Shown in pieces: positions 13,510-20,772 of a stretch of 21,655 nt of DNA. Source of the stretch: Bacillota bacterium. GTDB lineage: Bacteria; Bacillota; Dehalobacteriia; UBA4068; UBA4997. Under the pieces are notes generated by a model. That model was not told the DNA's origin and made no database searches. It was given only the letters and a program-made list of their open reading frames with translations. Both the position numbers and the translations under genes were made by a program. The stretch's first letter is position 1. The number at the start of each line of letters is the position of its first letter. Location: positions 1 to 21,655 of the forward strand of contig JAFQHB010000215.1 of assembly GCA_017398165.1 (NCBI GenBank), read 5' to 3'.

Positions 13510-14639
13510 AGCACTTTGGCCAGTATGTCGCGGATATATTCGGCAGCGTGCCCGTCGCCGTAGGGGTTGGCGGCATTGGCCATAGCGTTATAGACGCCTG
13601 CATCCGTCAACAACAGGCGGATGCCTTCATTCACACTGTCATAGCTGTTGCCGATCAGGCGCACGGTACCTGCCGCCACGGCCTCGGGGCGTTCGGTCAC
13701 CTCGCGCAGCACCAGTACCGGCTTGCCGAGAGCCGGTGCTTCCTCCTGCACACCGCCGGAATCGGTAACAATCAGGTGGCTGACGCTCATCAGCTTGCTG
13801 AAAGGCCGATACTCCAGCGGCTCGATCAGGTGGATATTGGGCGCATCCCCCATCAGCTCGGCCGCCAGTTCGCGCACCAGAGGATTTTTATGCACCGGGC
13901 AGACTACCTGCAGCTCGTCCGCCATCTCGTCCGCGATCTCCCGCACCGCACGGAAGATGCCGCGCATCGGCTCGCCCCAGTTTTCACGGCGATGGCAGGT
14001 CAGCAGCAGTATTTTCTTGCTCCAGTCCACCGGCGCGTCAATGTACTCCGCCAGATCACAGCCGGACTCCACCGTCTGCAGCAGCGCATCAATGACGGTA
14101 TTGCCGGTCACAAAGATATTCTGTGCGGCCACCTGGGCGCGCAGCAGATTATCCCGCGATGTCTCGGTCGGCGCGAAGTGATAATCCGCCAGCTGACCGG
14201 TCAGACAGCGGTTCATCTCCTCAGGGTAGGGTGCGAATTTATCACCCGTCCGCAGCCCGGCCTCGACGTGTCCCAGCGGTACTTTCTCATAAAAAGCCGC
14301 CAGAGCGCCGGCCAGCGTGGTGGTGGTATCACCGTGGACCAGCACCACATCGGGGCGCTCCTCGGCAATTATCGCCTGCAGGCCGCACAATGCCCCGGCA
14401 GTAATGTCGGAAAGCGTCTGGCCGTGCTTCATCATATTCAGGTCGTGATCGGCGCTGATGTCAAAGCACTCCATCACCTGATCCAGCATTTCACGGTGCT
14501 GGGCGGTGACAGCCACCCTGGCATCAAAGCGTTCGTCCGCCTGCAACACCCTTACCAGCGGCGCCATCTTGATGGCCTCGGGGCGCGTGCCGAATACCAG
14601 CAGGACTTTCTTTTTATCAGGCATTTTTTTATCAGGCAT
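13506..14639 (-). CDS. wecB: UDP-N-acetylglucosamine 2-epimerase (non-hydrolysing)
   Basis: Interconverts UDP-GlcNAc and UDP-ManNAc for teichoic-acid-like linkage units, capsule or other surface glycans. From the chosen ATG the product has 377 residues, usual for the family. Seen: VFGTRPEAIKMAPLV (Rossmann UDP site), AQHREMLDQV, VLVHGDTTT with catalytic-region Asp, HVEAGLRTGD with the conserved Glu, PEEMNR, TGNTVIDAL, LLTCHRRENWG, and the C-terminal UDP loop TDSGGVQEEA. A start further upstream is possible, but ATG 14639 overlaps the comEB stop by 8 bp and has a GGGTGA-type site; the next five codons duplicate the first five (MPDKK twice). Also called mnaA. It lies between comEB and the atpI-like gene, a common Bacillota order. 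Confidence 0.95.
   Translation of the reverse strand: MPDKKMPDKKKVLLVFGTRPEAIKMAPLVRVLQADERFDARVAVTAQHREMLDQVMECFDISADHDLNMMKHGQTLSDITAGALCGLQAIIAEERPDVVLVHGDTTTTLAGALAAFYEKVPLGHVEAGLRTGDKFAPYPEEMNRCLTGQLADYHFAPTETSRDNLLRAQVAAQNIFVTGNTVIDALLQTVESGCDLAEYIDAPVDWSKKILLLTCHRRENWGEPMRGIFRAVREIADEMADELQVVCPVHKNPLVRELAAELMGDAPNIHLIEPLEYRPFSKLMSVSHLIVTDSGGVQEEAPALGKPVLVLREVTERPEAVAAGTVRLIGNSYDSVNEGIRLLLTDAGVYNAMANAANPYGDGHAAEYIRDILAKVL
14610..14639. repeat. 15-bp tandem duplication at the comEB/wecB junction
   Basis: Two adjacent copies of YTTTTTATCAGGCAT (14610-14624 and 14625-14639) differ by one base. Each carries an ATG in the wecB frame, so wecB has two possible starts and the encoded pentapeptide MPDKK appears twice. 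The duplication is in frame and covers the comEB stop codon. Confidence 0.75.
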
Positions 14640-15120
14640 CTGCTTCACCCGCTTTTCCGGCGGCAGCACGCAGCTCCGCCATACTTATCAGCTCCATACC
14701 GGCCTCCCGCGCCAGAGTACACGCCAGCTCATCGGGGTATTCACCGTCAAAGATCACCCTTTTGATGCCGCTGGTCACCATCGCCTTGACGCAGGTGGTA
14801 CAGGGCTGATTGGTGACGTATATGGTGGCGCCGTCCAGACAGATACCGTGCTTGGCGGCGGAATTGCAGATATTGGCCTCGGCGTGCTGGGCGCGGCAGA
14901 TCTCCTGCCGCTGGCCGGAAGGCACACCCAGCTGCTCTCTCAGACAGCCGCCGATCTCATCACAATGCGGCGCCCCGGGCAGCGCACCGTTGTAGCCGGT
15001 GCCCAGTATCCGATGATCGGGGCTGACCGCCACTGCACCCACGCTGCGGCGCAGGCAGGTGGTACGGGTAGCCACCTGATAGGCCAGCCGCATAAAATAT
15101 TCATCCCAGGATTCACGCAT
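14632..15120 (-). CDS. comEB: dCMP deaminase (ComEB type)
   Basis: Deaminates dCMP to dUMP, supplying the substrate of thymidylate synthase. 162 residues. The zinc site is clear: HAEANIC with the metal His79 and proton-shuttling Glu81, and PCTTC with Cys107 and Cys110. The N-terminal MRESWDEYFMRLAYQVATRTTCLRRSVGAV and GTGYNGALPG are typical for the subfamily that also includes Bacillus ComEB. GGGAGG lies 7-8 nt before the ATG. It sits 133 nt after glyA and overlaps wecB; pairing with glyA makes sense because both feed thymidylate synthesis (one-carbon donor and dUMP). Confidence 0.95.
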   Translation of the reverse strand: MRESWDEYFMRLAYQVATRTTCLRRSVGAVAVSPDHRILGTGYNGALPGAPHCDEIGGCLREQLGVPSGQRQEICRAQHAEANICNSAAKHGICLDGATIYVTNQPCTTCVKAMVTSGIKRVIFDGEYPDELACTLAREAGMELISMAELRAAAGKAGEADA

Positions 15121-15202
15121 AAAAATCCCTCCCCCGGCAGCTCCAGCCGCCCTCTACACTTTATTTGCTCGCAAATTATCGGAACTCAAACCAACATCCC
15201 AT

Positions 15203-15252
15203 ACTTATTCACTATCCACTCTTACTTCTTCACTGCCCTATTCACTGCCCTG
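15203..15252. repeat. TTCACT-based repeat cluster after glyA
   Basis: ACTTATTCACT (15203-15213), ACTTCTTCACT (15224-15234), and the adjacent 12-mers TTCACTGCCCTA and TTCACTGCCCTG (15229-15252) lie together, ending one base before the glyA stop codon. Part of it nearly matches the repeat at the aroC 3' end. A separate palindrome ATTTGC-TC-GCAAAT is at 15163-15176. Confidence 0.6.
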
Positions 15253-15253
15253 C

Positions 15254-16507
15254 TCAGCCCAGCTCGGGATACAGCGGACGGCTCTCGGTCAGTTCACGCA
15301 CGATGGCAGCAGCCTCAGCCAGTTTGGCTTCATCCTCGCCGTAGCTCAGTGCCAGATCGATAGCCTTGGCAACACGGCGCATATCGTCGGTGTTAAAGCC
15401 GCGGCTGGTGGCAGCGGGGCTGCCCAGACGAATGCCGCTGGTAACAAACGGGCTCTGGGTATCGAAGGGCACGGCGTTTTTGTTACAGGTAATGCCGATG
15501 GAATCCAGACGAGCCTCGGCGTATTTACCGGTGATGCCCTTGTTGGTCAGGTTGACCAGGATCAGGTGGTTGTCGGTACCGCCGGATACCAGGTGGAAGC
15601 CTTTTTCCAGCAGGCCCTCGGCCAGTGCCTGAGCATTATCGATAACGTTTTTGCCGTATTCACGGAATTCCGGCTGCAAAGCCTCGCCCAGAGCCACAGC
15701 CTTGGCCGCGATAACGTGCATCAGCGGGCCGCCCTGGCAGCCGGGGAAGATAGCCTTATCAATAGCGGGAGCCAGCTCCTCGCCGCACAGGATCATACCA
15801 CCGCGGGGGCCGCGCAGAGTCTTGTGAGTGGTGGTGGTCACGACATCGGCATAGGGTACCGGGCTGGGATGCCAGCCGCCGGCTACCAGACCTGCGATGT
15901 GCGCCATATCGACCATCAGGGGTGCGCCCACCTCTTTGGCAATATCAGCCAGCGCAGCGAAATCAATGATACGCGGATAGGCGGAAGCACCGGCAACAAT
16001 CAGCTGGGGCTTCTCCTCTTTGGCGATGGCGCGGACGTGGTCATAATCGATAACTTCGGTCTCGGGCTCTACGCCGTAGGCTACGAAGTTGTAGTATTTG
16101 CCGGACATATTTACCGGGCTGCCATGGGTCAGGTGGCCGCCGTGTGCCAGATCCATACCCAGCACCTTATCGCCAGGCTTGATCAGCGCAAAGTAGGTAG
16201 CCAGATTGGCCTGTGCGCCGGAATGGGGCTGCACATTGGCATGTGCCGCACCAAACAGTTTTTTGGCACGCTCACGCGCCAGATTCTCCACTACGTCAAC
16301 GTACTCACAGCCGCCGTAATAGCGTTTGCCGGGGTAACCCTCGGCGTATTTGTTGGTCAGCACAGAGCCCTGTGCCTCCATAACAGACAGAGAAGTAAAG
16401 TTCTCCGATGCGATCAGTTCGATTTTCGATCTCTGGCGGCCCAGCTCGTCATTGACGGCAGCAGTCAGCTCAGGATCGGTCTTGCTTACAAACTCCAATT
16501 TGCTCAT
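15254..16507 (-). CDS. glyA: Serine hydroxymethyltransferase
   Basis: PLP enzyme converting serine and tetrahydrofolate to glycine and 5,10-methylene-tetrahydrofolate, the main source of one-carbon units. 417 residues, standard. Motifs: ELIASENFTS, NKYAEGYPGKRYYGG, NVQPHSGAQAN, the cofactor Asp/His in MVDMAHIAGLVAGG, and the PLP lysine K229 in VVTTTTHKTLRGPRGG. The open frame has nine extra codons upstream, but ATG 16507 follows an AGAGG site at 8 nt and begins MSKLEF, so I use it. A promoter at 16674-16702 implies a leader of about 160 nt. First gene of the glyA, comEB, wecB, atpI-like run. Confidence 0.97.
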   Translation of the reverse strand: MSKLEFVSKTDPELTAAVNDELGRQRSKIELIASENFTSLSVMEAQGSVLTNKYAEGYPGKRYYGGCEYVDVVENLARERAKKLFGAAHANVQPHSGAQANLATYFALIKPGDKVLGMDLAHGGHLTHGSPVNMSGKYYNFVAYGVEPETEVIDYDHVRAIAKEEKPQLIVAGASAYPRIIDFAALADIAKEVGAPLMVDMAHIAGLVAGGWHPSPVPYADVVTTTTHKTLRGPRGGMILCGEELAPAIDKAIFPGCQGGPLMHVIAAKAVALGEALQPEFREYGKNVIDNAQALAEGLLEKGFHLVSGGTDNHLILVNLTNKGITGKYAEARLDSIGITCNKNAVPFDTQSPFVTSGIRLGSPAATSRGFNTDDMRRVAKAIDLALSYGEDEAKLAEAAAIVRELTESRPLYPELG

Positions 16508-16673
16508 TACAGTTCCCTCTTTCTTTGTGTTCACCGCAACTCACGGTTTATATAGTTTATAAATTGCACAACGCAAATTTTACAGCAATTTTATCGTGCG
16601 CGGGGGCTTATCCTGCACCCTGCACCAATATCCGAAAAGCCAAAAATCAGCGGTATAGCTCATTATAACGAAT

Positions 16674-16702
16674 ATGATAAGAAATATTGCACCAAAAGTC
16701 AA
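16674..16702 (-). promoter_or_regulatory. Promoter of glyA
   Basis: Minus strand: TTGACT, 17-bp spacer, TATCAT. A perfect TATAAT occurs about 11 bp further downstream, but without a good -35 partner. Confidence 0.75.
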
Positions 16703-16792
16703 TACTTTACCTGCCTTTTATCATCTCTTTTGTCATCCGTACATTTCTTTTATCACGCACCCTTTTTGCCGTGCCGCCGCCCAGTAAGCACC

Positions 16793-16821
16793 TTGACAAA
16801 CCACCCCCGCAGTGGCAAAAT
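16793..16821 (+). promoter_or_regulatory. Promoter of the SMR transporter gene
   Basis: Consensus TTGACA (16793-16798), 17-bp spacer, CAAAAT (16816-16821), giving a leader of roughly 80 nt that can fold into a 7-bp GC-rich hairpin. Confidence 0.7.
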
Positions 16822-16907
16822 ATCATTCAGCACCACCCCGCACCGCCCACATCGTTTGGGCGGCACTGCGGACGGTGTCATTCACTGCTCAAACGGAGGG
16901 TTTCCCG

Positions 16908-17234
16908 ATGATACAATATCTCTTTCTGGCGCTGGCCATCGGCTGCGAGCTTTTGGGCACTACCTGTATGAAATTCGCCGAGGGCTTTACCCGCCCACTG
17001 CCCGCCATCGGCTGCGCGGCCGCCTATATCGCCTGCTTTTTCTTCCTCTCCAAAACCCTGCAATATATGAACCTCAGTGTAGTCTATGCCGTATGGAGCG
17101 GCATTGGCATCATCGCAGCAACGCTGCTTTCGGTATTCCTGTTCCACGAGAGCATCAATCTGCCCGGCATCCTCGGCATCGCGCTGATAGTGGCCGGGGT
17201 GGTGATACTCAATCTGTTCGGCGCCGCACACTGA
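16908..17234 (+). CDS. Small multidrug resistance (SMR) family transporter, EmrE/Qac-like
   Basis: Four-helix inner-membrane antiporter that exchanges protons for lipophilic cations and works as an antiparallel dimer. 108 residues, as expected (EmrE 110). Numbering coincides with EmrE: essential Glu14 in IGCELLGTT, Tyr40, Tyr60 and Trp63 in YAVWSGIGI, and MKFAEGFTR after the first helix. The serine in WSG and the overall similarity favour the Qac (drug export) rather than the guanidinium-export (Gdx) subtype, but the substrate cannot be fixed from sequence. ATG at 16908 with GGAGG 8 nt upstream; the frame is open further upstream, but without a ribosome site or membrane-like sequence. Single-gene unit, unlike the two-gene paired SMRs. 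Confidence 0.95.
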   Translation: MIQYLFLALAIGCELLGTTCMKFAEGFTRPLPAIGCAAAYIACFFFLSKTLQYMNLSVVYAVWSGIGIIAATLLSVFLFHESINLPGILGIALIVAGVVILNLFGAAH

Positions 17235-17255
17235 GACATTGACCGCACACAACGG

Positions 17256-17322
17256 CAAAAGCCGCAAGGGAGCTGACGCATAGACGCCAACTCCCTTTTT
17301 TGCTGCACTTTTACGGCTTTTG
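17256..17322 (+). terminator. Terminator of the SMR gene
   Basis: AAGGGAG (17266-17272) pairs with CTCCCTT (17291-17297), followed by TTTTTT to 17301. Outer arms CAAAAGCCG (17256-17264) and CGGCTTTTG (17314-17322) can extend it into a larger structure followed by further T-rich sequence. Confidence 0.8.
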
Positions 17323-17385
17323 TAATTTTGTTATTAAAATGCATAGAGTTCTGTTTGATGGGGTTATTTGTTACCGATAGTTTTG

Positions 17386-17437
17386 CAACCCCTCAGTCAG
17401 CTTCGCTGCCAGCTCCCCTTACACAGGAGAGCCTTGA
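17386..17437. repeat. Dispersed palindromic intergenic repeat, copy 2
   Basis: The plus strand reads CAACCCCTCAGTCAGCTTCG, then a short CAGC/GCTG arm pair, then CTCCCCTTACACAGGAGAGCC. It forms two adjacent hairpins, in the layout of a short repeat known from many Clostridia-related genomes. The first copy is at 10188-10235. It lies between the convergent SMR gene and the stalk-domain gene, so it may also act as a 3' end. Confidence 0.65.
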
Positions 17438-17520
17438 GGAAAGTGCTTTTTATAGTCAGATTTATTGCAGCAGGCTTTACTTAAACCCTCTATATTCGGC
17501 ACTCTTTCATAACGCCCCTT

Positions 17521-18821
17521 TTACTGCGGCAGATAATAAAACAGCGGGAAGCTCTGCGTAAGCATCGAAATCCCATCAGGCTCCTCATAATAATAGGGAC
17601 AGCGCAGATTCATACAGATCACCCCGTCGGAAGCGGCGGTAAACTGCATATACGGCACCGCGGTAAAGGTATACAGCGAAGATGTCCGGCCGTAATCAGC
17701 CCAGAACGAAGCGAACTGTTCCTCGGTACTGAAGTAATCGGGTGCGGCCGTATGCAGGAAAGTATTGACCTGCACCTTTACCTCATCCGTCAGCAGCAGA
17801 GTGGTCAGATCAACGCCGCTTTTATTGGCCGTATCGTACAGCACGAAATCACTGCCGTCAGAGAGCAGCATATAGCGGTCATCCGTCCACACCAGCTCAG
17901 GTGTACCAAATTCCAGCGTCCGTGCCGTGTTATACAACGCCTTCAGATCATAGGCCACAGCCTGTCCGGTGCTTTCGTCGATACGCTCACCGTCAGGCAG
18001 CCAGACGACATCCGCCAGCACTGTCGGCTCAGGCAGGGCATCGGCGTGGCTTTTCAGATACGTGCTGTAACACTCGCCGCCTGCTGCCGGTACCCAGCCG
18101 TAAAACTCCAGACGCATCGTTACCGCGCCGGAGCTGATGCCCCCGCAGCGCACCAGATAATTACCGGTCTCAGTGGTCTTTACATTCATACTACTCAAAT
18201 ACACATAATCGCTCAGCTCCGGCAGTTCCAGAGTCCCCAGCAGCTCTACCTCGCCGCCAAGAGTCCGTGAGAAATCACCCGTCGCCAGATCCAATACGAA
18301 ATGATGACCGTAGCCATCCCAACGGGTCGAATATGCCAGATAATTTTTAGTGATACGGGCAGATCTATCCCACTCCTGCCATTCCACCTTGCAGAGCAAA
18401 TTCTCCGCCACAAAGCGCAGCGGCAGATACGTCACACCGTCAGCAACATAGCAGCCGCCGGTCATATCCAGCGTCTTCGTTTCACCCTGGGCGGTCAGGC
18501 TGGCGGTATCGTTCCCGGTGTCGATATACAGCACCGCACCGTCCACGCGCACAGCAGTCACCGTCCGCGTAGCAGCATCCCAGTTCACGCTGGCATTACA
18601 CTTCTCAAATATCGTCCTGACAGGCAGATAGGTATAGCCGTCCCGCTGCTGCGCCTCGGCGATCTGCTCACCGTCGGGACAGTCGCCGGCTCCACTGCAA
18701 GGGCAGTCCGCGGCAGCAGCAGCGCCAATATCAGCAGCAGCCCCATCGTCCGCCAAAGCCCTGCCGGGCCTCTGCCATTCTCCATCAAATCTGTCATACA
18801 CATGGCTTTATTACACCTCAT
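17521..18821 (-). CDS. Secreted stalk-domain (copper amine oxidase N-like) protein, apparent frameshift
   Basis: The gene reads well only if a frameshift is allowed. From ATG 18821 the frame gives a basic start, a signal peptide core MGLLLILALLLP and an ALA cleavage site, then degenerates. From about 18680 the other frame gives DGEQIAEAQQRDGYTYLPVR and runs to 17521. Adding one C to the CCC run (plus-strand GGG 18676-18678) joins them as ...TVPDGEQ. Without repair, the long frame starts at GTG 18801 with a meaningless, signal-less 40 residues. The body has two stalk-domain units, YTYLPVRTIFE...NWDAATRTVTA and VTYLPLRFVAE...VEWQEWDRSARI, then about 275 residues of unknown extracytoplasmic domain. 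Stalk domains are thought to anchor or present wall proteins; true function unknown. Second gene after the lipoprotein. Confidence 0.72.
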
Positions 18822-18831
18822 ACTCTATCAC
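18807..18831. repeat. 25-bp translation-start repeat, copy 1
   Basis: This 25-bp segment differs from 20032-20056 by one base. Both cover the start codon and first residues MRCNK of adjacent genes (stalk-domain protein and lipoprotein). Outside it the two genes do not look alike. Confidence 0.75.
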
Positions 18832-18846
18832 CCTTTTAGCCAATCA

Positions 18847-20046
18847 TTACTTTTCCTGCAGCTCATCCTCCAGAGATACCTGCAGTACCTGCCCGGCGGT
18901 CATCAGCAATATTCCAGAGCCGTCCGGCAGGAGCGCCGCATCCCGAATATCACTGATATTGCTTGCCATATCCCCATCGACAGGGGCAAAGAGCAGCTTT
19001 TCCTCACCGTTTGCCAAATCGACACTCACCAGTCTGTTGTAATCCCCCGAAACCGCAGCCTGTGCGAAATACAGCGTGTCCGCATCCGCCGTCTTCAGAG
19101 AATATTCCCACAGCGTTCCTTTTACGGTATATTTCCCGGTGATCTCGCCCGTCACGGTATCCAGCATCAGATAGTCCACCGCCTGGTCGCCTTTGTCGTT
19201 CAGGTCATATTCCACTTGCAGCACCAGCATATCGCTGTCCGGCACAGCCCACACGCCCTGATAACGCCGCCAAGTCCCGAAATCATCCGCAAAATCCTCG
19301 CCTGCCGTCATCGTCCGCACGCTGCCGTCTGCCGCATCTATCATTGTCAGCTCGCCCAACCGGGTGAGGAAAACAAACTGCTCCGGCGTGCCGTCTGCCG
19401 AGACTGCCATATCCATACTCAATCCCTCGGCATTCGAATACAGCAGCACCTGCGGTTCCTCCGACAGCTTGGCCCTTGCATCATAATAATAGACCCGGGT
19501 AGAGTATTCGCAGGTTTCCCCACAGGATACAATATCACGCATCAACAGCCAACAATCCGGCGCAGCATAAAGTGCCTTGGAGTATGCCTGCAACTCCTGC
19601 GGCACAGCCAGCCCTACGATATCACCGCTCGACATACTCTGCAGCGCAATACGATAGTTTTCCGCATCGCCGCTGTCCGACACTATCCAATCCGCCTCAT
19701 CCAGGCCGAACTCTCCCTCAGCGCCGGTAATGACGGTTGTTTCACCGCCGGGCAGGCAGCGCACCAAACGAATGTCGGTCATACTGCTATAATGCTGATC
19801 CTCATCATATTCCCTGCCGGCGATCGCCAGCAGATAAGACCCGTCATCCAGAGCTTTGATCGCCTCGTAGCTCTCGCTGTTATTATAGTTTTCACTTTCA
19901 GCTACCCGCGAAAGCACCTGATAAGATGCCACCGGCTTGGCATTCTTCGTGGTGACACTGCCGCCGCAGCCACACATCACGCACAACAAAACTACACACA
20001 AAATACCACACAATGCAGACTGCGCTGCTTTTTTATTACACCTCAT
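18847..20046 (-). CDS. Predicted lipoprotein, possible beta-propeller, function unknown
   Basis: 399 residues. A basic N-terminus (MRCNKK) leads to a hydrophobic core (ALCGILCVVLLCVM) and a cysteine cluster MCGCGG; Cys27 after Gly26 is the likely lipidated residue, so it should be membrane-anchored outside the cytoplasm. The rest lacks membrane segments and repeats a theme of DGSYLLAI, DGTPEQFVF, DSDMLVLQVE, ADTLYFAQ and DGSGILLMTAGQVLQVSL, about every 50-60 residues, suggestive of propeller blades. I do not recognise a family. GGAGAG lies 9 nt before ATG 20046. It is followed after 25 nt by the stalk-domain gene, and the two were probably made as a pair. A strong terminator separates it from the fumarase genes. 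Confidence 0.75.
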   Translation of the reverse strand: MRCNKKAAQSALCGILCVVLLCVMCGCGGSVTTKNAKPVASYQVLSRVAESENYNNSESYEAIKALDDGSYLLAIAGREYDEDQHYSSMTDIRLVRCLPGGETTVITGAEGEFGLDEADWIVSDSGDAENYRIALQSMSSGDIVGLAVPQELQAYSKALYAAPDCWLLMRDIVSCGETCEYSTRVYYYDARAKLSEEPQVLLYSNAEGLSMDMAVSADGTPEQFVFLTRLGELTMIDAADGSVRTMTAGEDFADDFGTWRRYQGVWAVPDSDMLVLQVEYDLNDKGDQAVDYLMLDTVTGEITGKYTVKGTLWEYSLKTADADTLYFAQAAVSGDYNRLVSVDLANGEEKLLFAPVDGDMASNISDIRDAALLPDGSGILLMTAGQVLQVSLEDELQEK

Positions 20047-20056
20047 ACTCTGTCAC
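20032..20056. repeat. 25-bp translation-start repeat, copy 2
   Basis: Matches 18807-18831 except for one base (G for A on the plus strand). It spans positions -10 to +15 around the lipoprotein start codon. Confidence 0.75.
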
Positions 20057-20077
20057 TCTCCTATATCCGGCAATAAA

Positions 20078-20122
20078 ACAACAAAACAGCATAAGCCGAG
20101 GCCGCAGCAACTGCGCCCCGGC
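20078..20122 (-). terminator. Terminator of the fumarase operon
   Basis: Minus strand: GCCGGGGCGCAG and CTGCGGCCTCGGC form a 12-bp stem with a single bulged G and a TTG loop (20095-20122), followed by a T-rich tract with GTTTTGTTGTTTT. A weaker GAAATC/GATTTC hairpin precedes it at 20148-20163. Confidence 0.75.
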
Positions 20123-20195
20123 CTATACTGTTCATCTATAGACCTCTGAAATCAACAGATTTCCTGAATTTTTGCGAACACCCTATGAGGGATAA

Positions 20196-20753
20196 TTATA
20201 CCTCACGGAAAGGCAGCTTGCCGGTCTCGTACAGGTTGCCGCCCTCGGCGTCGATAGCCACGAAGCACACCAGATCCTCGACTTCCAGCTTGTGGATAGC
20301 CTCAGCGCCCAGATCCTCGTATGTAATGACCTCACAGCTCTTTACAGCCTTGGCGATAACGGCTGCCGCACCACCGATAGCTGCCAGATAGACGCCCTTG
20401 TGCTTGATCATAGCGTCTACTACTTCTTTGCTGCGGGGGCCTTTGCCCAGCATAGCCTTCATACCCTGCTCCAGCATTGTGGGGGTATAGGGATCCATAC
20501 GATAGGAAGTGGTAGGCCCACAAGAGCCGATCGGTTTGCCCGGTTTGGCCGGTGCGGGGCCGACATAATACATAATCTGACCCTTGATGTCGATAGGCAT
20601 GGGCTCGTTTCTGTCCAGACATTCCACCAGACGTTTGTGGGCAGCATCGCGCCCGGTATAGATAACACCGCTGACGCTGACAACGTCGCCGGCTTTCAGC
20701 TTCATTACATCCTCATCGGTCAGAGGAGTTTGCAGTTTGATAATATCCGCCAT
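20196..20753 (-). CDS. Class I fumarate hydratase, beta subunit
   Basis: Small (C-terminal-domain) subunit of the two-subunit iron-sulfur fumarase, which interconverts fumarate and malate. 185 residues, usual size. Seen: LTDEDVMKLKAGDVVSVSGVIYTGRDAAHKR, the GPTTSYRMDPYTP substrate motif, GKGPRSKEVVDAM, and YLAAIGGAAAVIAKAVKS. L-tartrate dehydratase beta subunits share these motifs, so that substrate is not excluded, but the pairing and similarity favour fumarase. AAGGAGGGG lies 8 nt before the ATG. It follows the alpha subunit after 19 nt. An inverted repeat TGAGG/CCTCA overlaps its stop codon. Confidence 0.93.
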   Translation of the reverse strand: MADIIKLQTPLTDEDVMKLKAGDVVSVSGVIYTGRDAAHKRLVECLDRNEPMPIDIKGQIMYYVGPAPAKPGKPIGSCGPTTSYRMDPYTPTMLEQGMKAMLGKGPRSKEVVDAMIKHKGVYLAAIGGAAAVIAKAVKSCEVITYEDLGAEAIHKLEVEDLVCFVAIDAEGGNLYETGKLPFREV

Positions 20754-20772
20754 TGTTCATTCCCCTCCTTGA

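Larger units (their letters stand above)
16508..16907. other. 400-bp divergent intergenic region (glyA / SMR transporter)
   Basis: No credible gene is present. It holds the minus-strand promoter of glyA with a ~160-nt leader and the plus-strand promoter of the SMR gene with a ~80-nt leader. The glyA leader contains AAATTGC/GCAATTT arms (7 bp) and ACCG/CGGT arms, plus a doubled GGTGCAG. The SMR leader contains CCGCCCA/TGGGCGG around a 7-nt loop near 16847-16867. Neither leader matches a riboswitch class I can recognise. Confidence 0.6.

Noticed and set aside
16600..16660. PurR-box-like sequence (CTTTTCGGATAT) in the glyA leader
   Set aside because: Only a partial match to the AWWWCCGAACWWT consensus, single rather than paired, and located downstream of the promoter.
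16822..16907. Guanidine (ykkC or mini-ykkC) riboswitch before the SMR gene
   Set aside because: There is one hairpin with a CATCGTT loop, but not the paired ACGR loops of guanidine-II nor the conserved core of guanidine-I or -III, and the protein looks Qac-like rather than Gdx-like.
18301..20076. A 591-codon plus-strand open frame opposite the lipoprotein gene
   Set aside because: Antisense shadow running across two genes and their gap, with no recognisable domain, while the minus-strand frame has a lipoprotein signal and a good ribosome site.
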